Assembly (NCBI GenBank): GCA_037444575.1
Contig: JBBIME010000011.1
Location: 62,001-126,000 of the forward strand
DNA length: 64,000 bases
Direction: 5' to 3'
Source of the DNA: Bacteriovorax sp037444575
GTDB lineage: Bacteria > Bdellovibrionota > Bacteriovoracia > Bacteriovoracales > Bacteriovoracaceae
Position 1 is the first letter of the stretch, and each line of letters begins with the position of its first letter. The notes below the pieces were generated by a model. The model saw only the letters and a program-made list of their open reading frames with translations. It was not told the origin of the DNA and did not search any database. Positions 43,782 to 54,090 of this stretch are shown in pieces. Position numbers and translations under genes: made by a program.

Positions 43782-46406
43782 ATGAACATTGTTCAGGCTG
43801 AAGAAAACTTAAAAAAGATAACTTCAAAATTCTCAAAAGAATCTTTTATATATGATCTCTTGGGAGCTTATGATTTTCCTAAATCAACTATTTCCAAATT
43901 AAAAATTAAACTTAAAAAAAATCCTGATGATGATGTTGTCATACCAAGTAAGCTTCACTTCGTCGCGGTTTCTAAAAAAGAATTAGATGTAAAGTTTGAT
44001 GAGCTTCTTAAAAATTATTCTACTGTAAAAAAACAACCTCGATTTATCGTTGTGACTGATTATCAAACAATTAAAGCTTACGATACGAAGATGGGGGAAA
44101 AACTTGATACAGAAATAAAAATACTTTCAAAGCATCCTGATTTTTTCCTTCCTTGGGCAGGTATCGAGAAAAAAGTTTTTCAAGGGGAAAATCCTGCTGA
44201 TGTAAAGGCGGCTGAAAAGCTCGCAAAATTTTTTGATCTAATTCTTCAAGACAATATCAAACTTGTTGAGAAGAATCGCCATGCACTCAACGTATTTCTA
44301 ACAAGAATACTTTTTTGCTTTTTTGCAGAAGATACTGACATTTTCGAGAAAGATCTTTTTACTAAATCAATTAACGATCACACAAATAAAGATGGAAATG
44401 ATTTAGCCGATTATCTCCAACGATTATTTGAGGTGTTAAATAAAAAATCAAGAGTAGGACTTCCTGACTATTTGAAAGAATTCCCTTATGTAAACGGTGG
44501 CCTCTTTGCAGAGGAATTTCCAATTCCAAAATTTTCTAAGAGATCACGAGAGTCATTGATTGATCTTGGAAGCGATCTTAACTGGGCCGAAATCAATCCA
44601 GATATTTTTGGATCTATGATTCAAGCCGTAGTTCATCCAGATCAACGTGCAGGGCTTGGAATGCACTATACGTCAGTGACTAATATTATGAAAGTCATTG
44701 AGCCATTGTTCTTATCTGAACTTAAAGAAGAGTTTGTTAATGCCAAAGGAAGTAAAGCTAAACTGAAAAAGCTCTTAGAAAGAATTAGTAATATCAAAAT
44801 TTTTGATCCAGCTTGTGGTTCAGGAAACTTTTTAATTATTGCCTATAAAGAATTGCGTCTTTTAGAAATGGATATTCTTAAAGTTCTTGGAGAGATTCCA
44901 ATGTCGGGAATTTCACTTTCTAATTTTTATGGAATCGAAATTGATGATTTTGCACACGAAGTTGCGAAACTCTCACTATGGCTTGCTGAACATCAGATGG
45001 ATGTATTGTTTAATAGAGAGTTTGGTTCTGTTAAAGCGTCCCTTCCACTAAAAGAAACGGGAAGGATAATTTGCGGAAATGCCACGCAAACCGATTGGAC
45101 AAGAATTTGCAAAAAATCAAATGAAGATGAAGTTTATGTCTTAGGCAATCCACCATACTTAGGTTTTTCAATGCAGGAATCGTCTCACAAAGAGGATATT
45201 CTAAGTGTTTGGGGAGAACCGAATAAATTAGATTACATTTCATGTTGGTTCAAAAAAGCATCTGAATACATTAAAAATTCAAACGCTGAATTTGCATTTG
45301 TTTCTACTAATTCTGTATGTCAAGGAGAGCAAGTTGAAGAGATGTGGCCTACTATTTTTTCAAGTGGTTTAGAAATTACGTTTTGTCATAAGTCATTTTT
45401 ATGGAATAACTCTGCAAAAAGCAAAGCTGCCGTTTTTTGTATAATTGTAGGGTTATCAACGAAAGAAAAAAGAAAAAATAAATTCATTTTTACCGCTAAT
45501 AAATCCCGTAGTGTTTCAAAAATAAATGCATATCTTACTTCTGGTGACGAAACAATTGTCAAAAAATGTCAGGAGGTTCTTTTTGGACAATTCCCACCGA
45601 TGGTTTTGGGTAATATGCCTAAAGATGGAGGCGCACTATTTTTAACTGAAGAAGAAAGAGCAACACTACTTAAAAAGCATCCTGAAGCAAAAAAATACAT
45701 ACGCAAATGCCTCGGTTCCCAGGAATTCCTTAATGGAATCACTCAGTATTGCATATGGGTAAATGAAGAGGAAAGCGATACTGCCTCAAAGATTCCATTT
45801 TTAAAAGATCGCTTCGAGAAAGTAAAAAAAATGCGACTTGAAAGTCCAAAGGGCGGAACAAGAGATTACAGCAAAAAGCCTTATCGCTTTGTTGAAATAA
45901 GACATCAAGAGAAAATATCTATTATCATGCCTAGGGTTTCATCTGAGAGAAGAGACTATATACCCATTGGCTATTTAGATAAGGATGTCATTGTTAAAGA
46001 CCTCGCATATGCTGTCTATGACGCCTCCGAAGTCTTATTTGCATTACTTACTTCAAGAATGCATATGGCCTGGGTTCGAGCTGTCGCTGGAAGACTAAAG
46101 AACGATTACAGATATTCATCCCTTATTTGCTACAACACATTCCCATTTGTTGATATTTCCAAAGAAAACGAGGAAAGATTAAAACATCTAGTATACCAAC
46201 TACTCTCGGAAAGGGAAAAGCATTCAGGAAAGACTCTTGCTAATCTTTACGATCCCGACATTATGCCAAAAGAGATACTTCGTATTCATCAAGATATTGA
46301 TGCTCTTGTTGATAGTTGTTATCGAACTAAAGGATTTGATTCCGATGATGAGCGATTAGAATTTTTGTTAAAAGCATATAAAAACAAAGTTGAGAAGAAA
46401 TCATGA
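43782..46406 (+). CDS. MmeI-like N6-adenine DNA methyltransferase
   Basis: SAM-binding motif I is FDPACGSGNFL near residue 340 and motif IV is NPPYLGF near 455, so it is an amino-methyltransferase acting on adenine. The overall length and N-terminal region resemble type IIL (MmeI-like) restriction-methylation enzymes. In those, an N-terminal PD-(D/E)XK domain carries an ExK motif; here the matching strand reads KLHFVAVSK (57-65), lacking Glu, so the nuclease appears dead. The C-terminal region (about 600 onward) is the target-recognition part. It is coupled by ATGA to a helicase, and a GIY-YIG nuclease follows. Confidence 0.75.
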   Translation: MNIVQAEENLKKITSKFSKESFIYDLLGAYDFPKSTISKLKIKLKKNPDDDVVIPSKLHFVAVSKKELDVKFDELLKNYSTVKKQPRFIVVTDYQTIKAYDTKMGEKLDTEIKILSKHPDFFLPWAGIEKKVFQGENPADVKAAEKLAKFFDLILQDNIKLVEKNRHALNVFLTRILFCFFAEDTDIFEKDLFTKSINDHTNKDGNDLADYLQRLFEVLNKKSRVGLPDYLKEFPYVNGGLFAEEFPIPKFSKRSRESLIDLGSDLNWAEINPDIFGSMIQAVVHPDQRAGLGMHYTSVTNIMKVIEPLFLSELKEEFVNAKGSKAKLKKLLERISNIKIFDPACGSGNFLIIAYKELRLLEMDILKVLGEIPMSGISLSNFYGIEIDDFAHEVAKLSLWLAEHQMDVLFNREFGSVKASLPLKETGRIICGNATQTDWTRICKKSNEDEVYVLGNPPYLGFSMQESSHKEDILSVWGEPNKLDYISCWFKKASEYIKNSNAEFAFVSTNSVCQGEQVEEMWPTIFSSGLEITFCHKSFLWNNSAKSKAAVFCIIVGLSTKEKRKNKFIFTANKSRSVSKINAYLTSGDETIVKKCQEVLFGQFPPMVLGNMPKDGGALFLTEEERATLLKKHPEAKKYIRKCLGSQEFLNGITQYCIWVNEEESDTASKIPFLKDRFEKVKKMRLESPKGGTRDYSKKPYRFVEIRHQEKISIIMPRVSSERRDYIPIGYLDKDVIVKDLAYAVYDASEVLFALLTSRMHMAWVRAVAGRLKNDYRYSSLICYNTFPFVDISKENEERLKHLVYQLLSEREKHSGKTLANLYDPDIMPKEILRIHQDIDALVDSCYRTKGFDSDDERLEFLLKAYKNKVEKKS

Positions 46407-48316
46407 ATAATATTATAGATGTTAATTATCAAAGAACTGGTGAAAGCACGAATACCAATAACATGGGTATGCGTGATATGCAGGCACGTGCTTATGCCAT
46501 TCGAAACAAACAATATATTCTGATTAAAGCACCTCCTGCTTCAGGGAAATCAAGAGCACTAATGTTTTTGGCTCTCGATAAAATTAAAAAGCAAAACCTC
46601 AAAAAAGTAATAGTTGCTGTCCCTGAACGATCTATTGGGGGGTCTTTTCAATCTATTTCTCTTACGAAAGAAGGATTTTTTTCAGATTGGAAAATTTCAG
46701 AAGGTTACAATCTTTGCACATCGGCAGGAGAAGAAAGCAAGGTACAAAAATTAATAAAATTTTTAGATGATAAAGAAGAAATTTTAGTCTGTACTCACGC
46801 CACTCTACGTTTTGCTTGCGATAAAATAAACCCTAAAAAATTTAATGATTGTCTGGTTGCGATTGATGAGTTCCATCATGTTTCAAGTACGGAAGATAGC
46901 AAACTCGGTCTTCACTTGAAAAGAATTATGAAAGATTCATCGGCTCATATTGTAGCCATGACAGGTTCATATTTCCGCGGTGATAGCACTCCAATTCTTT
47001 CTCCTGAAGATGAAGCTCTATTTTCTAAAGTTACTTATAATTACTATGAACAATTGAATGGCTATACTTACCTAAAGTCTCTTGGAATTGGTTATCATTT
47101 TTATCAAGGACAATATCTTTCAGCTATCAAAGAAGTTTTGAATACTGATAAGAAAACGATTCTTCATATTCCAAGTGTAAATGCAGGTGAATCGACTAAG
47201 GATAAGCATGATGAAGTCGCAAGAATTTTAGATTCTATTGGCGATGTCTTAGATGTAGATGAAAAAACAGGCGTTCAGAAATTAAAAAGAAAAGGTGACG
47301 GAAAAATGATTCTGGTTGCTGATCTTGTAAATGACAACCCGAAAGAACGAGAAAGAATTGTAAATTATTTGAGAGGAATTAAAAAACCTGAAGAAATGGA
47401 TTTAATTATTGCTCTAGGTATGGCGAAAGAAGGTTTTGACTGGGCTTTTTGTGAACATGCACTCACTGTTGGTTATCGTGGCTCACTTACCGAGGTAATT
47501 CAAATCATTGGTCGATGCACCCGTGATAGTTCAAACAAAACTCACGCTCAGTTTACAAATCTTGTGGCAGAACCTGATGCAAAAAGTGGTGACGTTGCAG
47601 ATGCTGTAAACAATATGCTCAAAGCTATTACTTGCTCACTTCTTATGGAGCAAGTTTTAGCTCCAGTTTTTAAATTTAAGCCTAAGATCGATGGAGAAAA
47701 GCCAAAACCTGGGGAAATTCAAATCAGGGGACTTAATGCTCCTAAAACAGAGCAAGGAAAAGCGATTCTTGAAAATGATATGGCTGATCTGAAGGCCACT
47801 ATTCTTCAAAATGAAGAGATTAGAAAAGCGATTGCAGGTCTAACAGATTCAAAATATGTCACAAAAGAACTTATACCTAGAATCATTAGAGAAAAATATC
47901 CTGATCTGGATGAAGATGATGTTCAAGTTATTTCTCATCACCACAATATAGGGTCTGTTTTTAATGGTGGAGAATTTAAAACTGAAGGCAATAAGCAATT
48001 CATCAAGATGGCGGAAAAATTTATCAATATTGAAGACCTTGACATAGATCTCATTGAATCAGTGAACCCTTTTCAAAAAGCTTATGAAATTTTATCAAAA
48101 TCTGTTAATTCAGATGTCTTGAAGCAAGTTCAAATTGCAATTACAACTAAGAAAACTCCAATGACAATCGAAGAAGCAAAGTATCTATTTCCTCGAATAA
48201 ATGAGTTTTATGCAGAAACAGGTAAAGAGCCTGACCCTAATTCTGATGAGCCATTAGAGGCTATCTTGGGGAGGGCATTAGCTTATTTAAGAAGAGCTGA
48301 AGCCGAGAATAAATAG
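46403..48316 (+). CDS. superfamily 2 helicase of a restriction-like system
   Basis: Helicase motifs: Walker A KAPPASGKSRALM near residue 42, DEFHH (motif II) near 155, AMTGSYFRGD (motif III) near 192, and QIIGRCTRDS (motif VI) near 370. It is shorter than type I HsdR and has no nuclease domain. The start overlaps the methyltransferase stop by four bases. It probably translocates on DNA and acts together with the methyltransferase and GIY-YIG nuclease. Confidence 0.8.
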   Translation: MNNIIDVNYQRTGESTNTNNMGMRDMQARAYAIRNKQYILIKAPPASGKSRALMFLALDKIKKQNLKKVIVAVPERSIGGSFQSISLTKEGFFSDWKISEGYNLCTSAGEESKVQKLIKFLDDKEEILVCTHATLRFACDKINPKKFNDCLVAIDEFHHVSSTEDSKLGLHLKRIMKDSSAHIVAMTGSYFRGDSTPILSPEDEALFSKVTYNYYEQLNGYTYLKSLGIGYHFYQGQYLSAIKEVLNTDKKTILHIPSVNAGESTKDKHDEVARILDSIGDVLDVDEKTGVQKLKRKGDGKMILVADLVNDNPKERERIVNYLRGIKKPEEMDLIIALGMAKEGFDWAFCEHALTVGYRGSLTEVIQIIGRCTRDSSNKTHAQFTNLVAEPDAKSGDVADAVNNMLKAITCSLLMEQVLAPVFKFKPKIDGEKPKPGEIQIRGLNAPKTEQGKAILENDMADLKATILQNEEIRKAIAGLTDSKYVTKELIPRIIREKYPDLDEDDVQVISHHHNIGSVFNGGEFKTEGNKQFIKMAEKFINIEDLDIDLIESVNPFQKAYEILSKSVNSDVLKQVQIAITTKKTPMTIEEAKYLFPRINEFYAETGKEPDPNSDEPLEAILGRALAYLRRAEAENK

Positions 48317-48318
48317 TA

Positions 48319-49539
48319 ATGAGTGAAAAGAAAAAATATATTCCACCATCTAAAAAAGAAGTTTTGTCTGAGTTGAAGCAGATTGATAAATTTAATCTCT
48401 TAGTAGTAAAGGCAAAAGATAAACTGGTTACATATGATTCTATTCTTATTTCTAAGTTTGAAGAAATAAATAATTTTATTGATGAATTTAAAAGAGTTCC
48501 CACAGATAAAGGTGGTGGCCCGATTGAGTTTCAACTTTTTTCTCGGCTGTTGGAAATACAATTAGATCCCCAAAAAATATTAGCTCTTAAAGAATTTGAT
48601 AGATACCAACTTTTAAAAAACTTAGATAAAGAAGTCACTAGTTCTGAATATCATGAAGACATAGAAGAAGTACCAAATACGAAAGTCGGTCTTACTGATA
48701 CTTTTAATCTGCTAAAAATGCCAGGAAGCTCTATTTTTGATCTAAAAAATGTGAAGTCCAAAGAAGAAAAGATTACAACAATGCCAGATGAAGTTGCCCG
48801 AAGAAAAAAATGTGAGGACTTTGTATCTTTTGAACCATTGTTTAAAAAATGCCAAATTGAAATCGAAAATGGAGATCGAAAAGTCGTTAAATTTCGGGAC
48901 GAGCAAGATGTAAAAAAAGGTGAGTTTTTTATTTACGGCGGAGTTACCTGTTATGTCGCTGAAGTTGGTGCGAAAGAAGTTAAAAATAATAGAAACAATG
49001 CGAGGCTTAGACTAATTTTTGAAAATGGCCTTGAGTCGAATATGTATCACCGTTCTTTGACAGCTGAACTTTATAAAGATGGCCGTCGTATTCTTCCTCC
49101 TAGGTTAGGAGAAAATGAGACAGAAATTAATGATAAAGACTTAACTGGATTTATCTATGTATTATCATCAAAAAGCATGGACCCAAATATTAAAGCTATT
49201 CCAAATCTATTCAAAATTGGATTTAGTACGACACCTGTAAAAGATAGAATTAAAAATGCGAAATCAGACCCAACTTATCTTATGGCTGAAGTTCAGATCG
49301 TTGCTTCATATAAAGTTTCAGGAATTAAACCTAATTATTTTGAAAACCTAATTCACAAACTTTTTGACCACGTCAAACTGAATGTTGAAGTGACTGACAA
49401 AAATGGCAAAAAGGCGGCTCCAAAAGAATGGTATTCCGTACCAATAGATGTAATTGATGATGCTCTTAGGTTAATCCAGACAAGGGAGATTGTTGGGTAT
49501 GTATACGATTCAAAAGAATTTAAATTAGTTAAAAAATAA
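48319..49539 (+). CDS. GIY-YIG nuclease (T5orf172/MUG113-like)
   Basis: The C-terminal domain contains GFIYVLSSKS (278-286), LFKIGFST (297-304), Arg310 and Glu342 in YFENLIHKLF, matching the GIY, YIG, Arg and Glu positions of GIY-YIG nucleases of the T5orf172 family. The middle (about 185-265) is a separate small domain, ending with ENGLESNMYHRSL, that usually accompanies this group. The N-terminal 120 residues are a coiled helical region. It follows the helicase by two bases and would supply cleavage to the system. Confidence 0.72.
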   Translation: MSEKKKYIPPSKKEVLSELKQIDKFNLLVVKAKDKLVTYDSILISKFEEINNFIDEFKRVPTDKGGGPIEFQLFSRLLEIQLDPQKILALKEFDRYQLLKNLDKEVTSSEYHEDIEEVPNTKVGLTDTFNLLKMPGSSIFDLKNVKSKEEKITTMPDEVARRKKCEDFVSFEPLFKKCQIEIENGDRKVVKFRDEQDVKKGEFFIYGGVTCYVAEVGAKEVKNNRNNARLRLIFENGLESNMYHRSLTAELYKDGRRILPPRLGENETEINDKDLTGFIYVLSSKSMDPNIKAIPNLFKIGFSTTPVKDRIKNAKSDPTYLMAEVQIVASYKVSGIKPNYFENLIHKLFDHVKLNVEVTDKNGKKAAPKEWYSVPIDVIDDALRLIQTREIVGYVYDSKEFKLVKK

Positions 49540-49567
49540 GTGCTCCAACGAATTTTGATGAGGAAAA

Positions 49568-51610
49568 ATGAAATTAGAGAAAGTCATTATCAAAGGGTTT
49601 AGGTCATTTGGACAAGAACAAGAAATCTCTTTAAACGATCTGACCTCAATTGTTGGCGGAAATGGAGTTGGGAAAACATCATTTCTAATAGCCTTAAATC
49701 GTTTTTTTGGGATCACTCAAAAAGATAGGCAAATAATAAACGAAGATTTTCATTTACCACTAGGGCAGCAAATTGATGATGAACCGGAGAGAAAATTCTT
49801 TATTGAAGTTAAAGCAATATTTCCTGAACTTATTAGTGATGATCAAAATCAAGATGCTGTCGCCGAGTGTTTTAGAAATATGACAATTGACCCCGGTCCA
49901 AACGAAGCTCCGTATGTAAGGATGAGACTTGAAGCAACCTATACGAGAGATCAATATGGAGAAGGTGAAATTAAGCATGAAATATATTGGATAAAAGACT
50001 CTTACCTTGAGACGTATGAAGTGGGGGAAGAGGAAGAAAAAAAGTCAATGTCTTCGAATGATCGCCAAAAGATACGAGTGATCTATACACCTGCAAGCCG
50101 AAGTCCAGACACTCAACTTAAAGAATTTTCGGGGAGCTTGATTGGTAATTTTATAAAATCTATAAATTGGATAGCTTCTCCTGAAGTTACATTAAGAAAT
50201 GCAGTAACCACTGTGAAAGGTGTGTTAAATGAAGAAGCAGGGGTTAAAGTAATTAATGAAATAGTTTCAAAAAGATGGAGCAATCTTACAAGTTCATCAA
50301 GATATTCTCAGCCGAACCTTAGCTTTATTGATGATGATGTAAAAAAATTATTGAAAGATGTTTCAATGAATTTTCAAACTCAAGGTGCTACTCAACAATC
50401 GCAAATTGAAAATTTAAGCGATGGAGAGAAATCTTTGTTCTATTTCTCTTTATTACATAGCTCTTTGAGTTTGAAAGATGCTTTTCTTGGAGATGAGGAA
50501 ATTACGATTAATGAGCAAATTCTTAGGATTAAGCAGTCTTTCGATGAAGAAAAGCTTCAATTTCCAAGTTTAACTTTGTTGGCCATTGAAGAGCCTGAAA
50601 ATCATTTATCTCCACATCATTTTGGTCATTTAATTGAATCGTTTCGAGGAATTGCGAAGTCGACTAATTCGCAGGTCGTTTTTTCAAGTCACTCACCATC
50701 AATAATATCAAGAGTTGCTCCTGAGGATATTCGATATTTTAGGCAAGAAGGGAATGTTTCGATCGCAAAAAAACTAAAACTTCCTGATAGTCAATCAGAA
50801 GCTTTCACTTACGTAAAAGAAGCTGTTAGAGCTTATCCTGAAATATATTTTTCTAAGATTGTTGTACTTGGAGAAGGTGATTCTGAAGAAGTAATTTTGA
50901 GGAAACTTTTTGAAACAAAAGGCTTACCTCTTGATCGTTCAATGATTTCCGTAGTCCCTCTTGGAGGGCGACACGTAAATCATTTTTGGAAGTTGTTATT
51001 TGATTTAAATATTCCATATATTACTCTTCTCGATCTTGACTTGGGTAAAGAAGGTGGTGGATGGGGAAGGATAAAATATGCTATCCTTCAACTTCAGAGC
51101 CTTGATATTCCTCTTGCTCAAATCACGAACACCACAACTCAAGATCAAGTTGATGTAATGCACTCATGGACTGTTTCAAATCAGCAAGAGCATACTAATC
51201 TTCATACTTGGGTAAATCATCTGCAAAATCAATTCAATATTTTTTTCTCTAAAGATTTGGACATTGATATGATGATGCTAGATAAATTTTTTAATAATTA
51301 TACTTCAATCATACAAGCACCTCAGGTTGGGCCTCGATCTATCCCAGGTCAAACTGATCCAAACTACCAAGTACGGGTTAATGAAATTGTAAATGCCATT
51401 TTTAATTCGACGACTATTCCAAATGTTTATGATTACACTAAATTAAACTATTATAGATACTTCTTTTTAGGAAAAGGAAAACCTCTTACACATAGCTTGG
51501 CACTTAGTCGTTTAACCACTAATGAGTTTTTGCAAAATTGCCCAGAAGTACTTATCCAGCTGTGTGATGCTGTTGCTAGAAAGCTTGGTTATGAAGCTCA
51601 TGGACAGTAA
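49568..51610 (+). CDS. gajA: OLD-family ATP-dependent nuclease (GajA-like)
   Basis: The ATPase part shows Walker A GGNGVGKTS (30-38), signature SDGEKS near 283 and Walker B LLAIEEPENHLSP near 338. A Toprim nuclease domain follows, with GEGDSEE near 432 and LLDLDLGKEG near 488. This order defines class 2 OLD nucleases, which lie next to a UvrD helicase, as here; this pair is the Gabija anti-phage system. The length of 680 aa exceeds GajA of Bacillus (about 580). In Gabija, nucleotide depletion on infection is thought to release DNA cleavage. Confidence 0.82.
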   Translation: MKLEKVIIKGFRSFGQEQEISLNDLTSIVGGNGVGKTSFLIALNRFFGITQKDRQIINEDFHLPLGQQIDDEPERKFFIEVKAIFPELISDDQNQDAVAECFRNMTIDPGPNEAPYVRMRLEATYTRDQYGEGEIKHEIYWIKDSYLETYEVGEEEEKKSMSSNDRQKIRVIYTPASRSPDTQLKEFSGSLIGNFIKSINWIASPEVTLRNAVTTVKGVLNEEAGVKVINEIVSKRWSNLTSSSRYSQPNLSFIDDDVKKLLKDVSMNFQTQGATQQSQIENLSDGEKSLFYFSLLHSSLSLKDAFLGDEEITINEQILRIKQSFDEEKLQFPSLTLLAIEEPENHLSPHHFGHLIESFRGIAKSTNSQVVFSSHSPSIISRVAPEDIRYFRQEGNVSIAKKLKLPDSQSEAFTYVKEAVRAYPEIYFSKIVVLGEGDSEEVILRKLFETKGLPLDRSMISVVPLGGRHVNHFWKLLFDLNIPYITLLDLDLGKEGGGWGRIKYAILQLQSLDIPLAQITNTTTQDQVDVMHSWTVSNQQEHTNLHTWVNHLQNQFNIFFSKDLDIDMMMLDKFFNNYTSIIQAPQVGPRSIPGQTDPNYQVRVNEIVNAIFNSTTIPNVYDYTKLNYYRYFFLGKGKPLTHSLALSRLTTNEFLQNCPEVLIQLCDAVARKLGYEAHGQ

Positions 51611-51613
51611 TGT

Positions 51614-53482
51614 ATGAGAATAAATCAGACCGATTGGGCTCCTATAGGTGTAGATGCTTTAGAGCCACTTGCGCTTGAGTCTGTTAAATTTAATTCTAAT
51701 TTGCTTGTTATTGCTGGCCCTGGAGCTGGAAAAACTGAATTGTTGGCGCAGAAAGCATGTTTTTTACTTCAAACACACGAGTGTAAGTATCCTCAGAGAA
51801 TTTTAGCGATAAGTTTTAAAAAAGATTCTGCTTCCAATCTGAAAGATAGAGTAGCAAAAAGAATTAATGATACAAATATTAGATTTGATTCTCTTACTTT
51901 TGATGGTTTTGCAAAGTCTATCTTAGATAATTTTAGAAACTCATTACCAGAAGTGCTCCGTCCTACAAAAAAATATGAAATCTCTTACCTTTCAGATGAC
52001 CAAGTTCAACAATTTTTAGCAGGCCTGGATTATCAAGGACGACAAAATATACAACCTTTGGTTGAAATTATTAACAGTCAGAGAGGCCATCGAAAAAGAC
52101 TTGTTGATAATTTCATGAAAAAACATTTTACCAGTTTTCAGCTTGGCACACGAGGGAGAAATCATATCCTTGACTGGGCTGCGGATTTATTGTGGTTGCA
52201 TCTAATAAGAGGTGATGAAAATGGAAGTAAAATTTCATTTCAAATGATTTCAAGGCTTGCTGAGTACATTATTTCATTAAATCCATTAATCAAAAAATCA
52301 GTGCTGGCAACTTATTCACATTTATTTCTCGATGAGTTTCAAGATACTACCACAATCCAATACGAATTTGTAAAAACTTGTTTTTATCAAACTGAAGTTA
52401 TTATCACCGCAGTCGGTGATGGTAAACAGAGGATAATGACATGGGCAGGGGCACGAGAAACTATCTTCTCTGATTTTCAAAATGATTTTGGGGCTGAAAG
52501 TAAAACATTAACAATGAATTTTAGGTGTGATCCTCGTCTTGTTGAGTTACAGACGGTTGTCGCACAATACCTGGATGCGAATTCAATACCACAAGTTTCG
52601 AACAGAGAAAACGGTGGTGTTATAAAAACCATAGATTTTAGAGATGAAGTTCAGGAGTCAAGAGAACTTGCACATAAGGTACAAAGACTTATTCAATCAA
52701 ATGAAATTCCACCTGAAAAGATATGTTTTTTGTTTAAACAGCAGGTGGCTCAAAACTCTGTACAAATAATTCAGCAACTAAATACTTTGGGAATCAAGGC
52801 TAGAGTTGAAGATGAGTATCAAGATTTATTAAAGGATGAAGCTATAAAGATTGCTTTAGTTTTTATTCGATATGTTTTTGGTATTGATTCAGATGCACGA
52901 GATGAGGTTTTCAAATTGTTAATAGACGACGATTCTTCTCTCGCTGATCTTCGAAGAGCTGAGCATGGTCTTGTACATTTTAGAAATAGAATAAGAAACA
53001 GCAACGATTTTTCGACAGAAGAAGCAGTTTCAGAATTCTTGCGAGAAGTTTTTGATTTCGTAGGAAGTGCTCGGTTAGCTATTCTCGTTCAAGGATTTAA
53101 TCAAGATGAAATCAATAATTCGATAGATAGATTTGCACTGAAGTTTTCGGAGATATTTAACCGCCAGAGAGAGATCGCACTTTCGGTAAAAGAATTCATA
53201 GGAGAGGCCGTGATTCCCTGCATGTCTATCCATAAGAGCAAAGGCCTTGAATTTGAAATTGTATTTTTTATAGGAATAGAGAATGGAATGTTTTGGAGTT
53301 TTGCAAATCAACCAGCAGAGGATATTCAAACATTTTTCGTAGGGATTTCTCGACCAAAATCGGAATTGTATTTAACTTTCTGTAATCGAAGAAATGGGAG
53401 TGGACAGTCAAAGAATCCGATTCAAGAGATTTATAATTTTCTAGCTGCCGTTAATGTAGAGCATGTAGATCGTACCAATTGA
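51614..53482 (+). CDS. gajB: UvrD/Rep-like helicase (GajB-like)
   Basis: Superfamily 1 helicase motifs: Walker A IAGPGAGKTELL near residue 34, motif II LFLDEFQDTT near 240, motif IV region GDGKQRIMTWAGA near 275 and IHKSKGLEFEIVFF near 545. It starts three bases after the GajA-like stop, the standard Gabija arrangement. The helicase domain is longer than the Bacillus GajB (about 490 aa), which is within variation for this group. It likely senses DNA ends and cooperates with the nuclease. Confidence 0.8.
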   Translation: MRINQTDWAPIGVDALEPLALESVKFNSNLLVIAGPGAGKTELLAQKACFLLQTHECKYPQRILAISFKKDSASNLKDRVAKRINDTNIRFDSLTFDGFAKSILDNFRNSLPEVLRPTKKYEISYLSDDQVQQFLAGLDYQGRQNIQPLVEIINSQRGHRKRLVDNFMKKHFTSFQLGTRGRNHILDWAADLLWLHLIRGDENGSKISFQMISRLAEYIISLNPLIKKSVLATYSHLFLDEFQDTTTIQYEFVKTCFYQTEVIITAVGDGKQRIMTWAGARETIFSDFQNDFGAESKTLTMNFRCDPRLVELQTVVAQYLDANSIPQVSNRENGGVIKTIDFRDEVQESRELAHKVQRLIQSNEIPPEKICFLFKQQVAQNSVQIIQQLNTLGIKARVEDEYQDLLKDEAIKIALVFIRYVFGIDSDARDEVFKLLIDDDSSLADLRRAEHGLVHFRNRIRNSNDFSTEEAVSEFLREVFDFVGSARLAILVQGFNQDEINNSIDRFALKFSEIFNRQREIALSVKEFIGEAVIPCMSIHKSKGLEFEIVFFIGIENGMFWSFANQPAEDIQTFFVGISRPKSELYLTFCNRRNGSGQSKNPIQEIYNFLAAVNVEHVDRTN

Positions 53483-54075
53483 AAAAAATAAATTTTATGA
53501 AAAATAGATGGTGGGTTATGGAGAAAGTTGAAGTTTGTGATCAGTTTAAAGCTAAAGATAAAATACATTCACCTGATGAACGAATTGAAAATATAATTCA
53601 TCATAATGATGTAAATTATCTTTCTGGGTTACATTCGGCAATTGAGAAAATTTCATTAAATAAGAAGGTTCCTAAAGAAGTCGCAATTCAGTTTGAAACT
53701 GCAAGAAATGTGTTGCTGTACTCATATTTTTCTTATCGCATGACAACAGTTGCTCATTTATTTATATATTCTGTATTGGAGAAGGCAATTAGGGACAAGC
53801 ATAAAACGACTTATCCAAATGAAACAAAATATTTTAAGGGGTTAAAAGATAGTCTTGTATATGCACTTAAAAAAGGTTGGATTCAGAAAAAAGATTTTTA
53901 TTTTTTTGATATCAACAATGATGAAATAACTAAAACTGATTCAGAAAAGGATATTGATTTTTTTGTTCAATATAGAAATGAATTGGCTCACTCGCCTCAA
54001 TGGTTATTACCACCATTTGAAGTAGCTCAGCATTTTACTTTGTTTCAAAAAATGATTAATAGGATGTTTTCTTAA
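53479..54075 (+). CDS. HEPN-like protein next to Gabija
   Basis: The TTG start overlaps the helicase stop (TTGA); ATG codons at 53497 and 53518 are alternatives. The 198-residue protein is helical, with a FETARNVLLYSYFSYRM and FIYSVLEKAIRDK pattern, and ends with RNELAH (Arg166-x4-His171), the Rx4H signature of HEPN-fold RNases. HEPN proteins are frequent effectors in defence systems. The absence of a separate promoter suggests it works with the Gabija pair. Its RNase activity is an inference from a short motif. Confidence 0.5.
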   Translation: MKKINFMKNRWWVMEKVEVCDQFKAKDKIHSPDERIENIIHHNDVNYLSGLHSAIEKISLNKKVPKEVAIQFETARNVLLYSYFSYRMTTVAHLFIYSVLEKAIRDKHKTTYPNETKYFKGLKDSLVYALKKGWIQKKDFYFFDINNDEITKTDSEKDIDFFVQYRNELAHSPQWLLPPFEVAQHFTLFQKMINRMFS

Positions 54076-54090
54076 TGAAGGAGATTTAAA

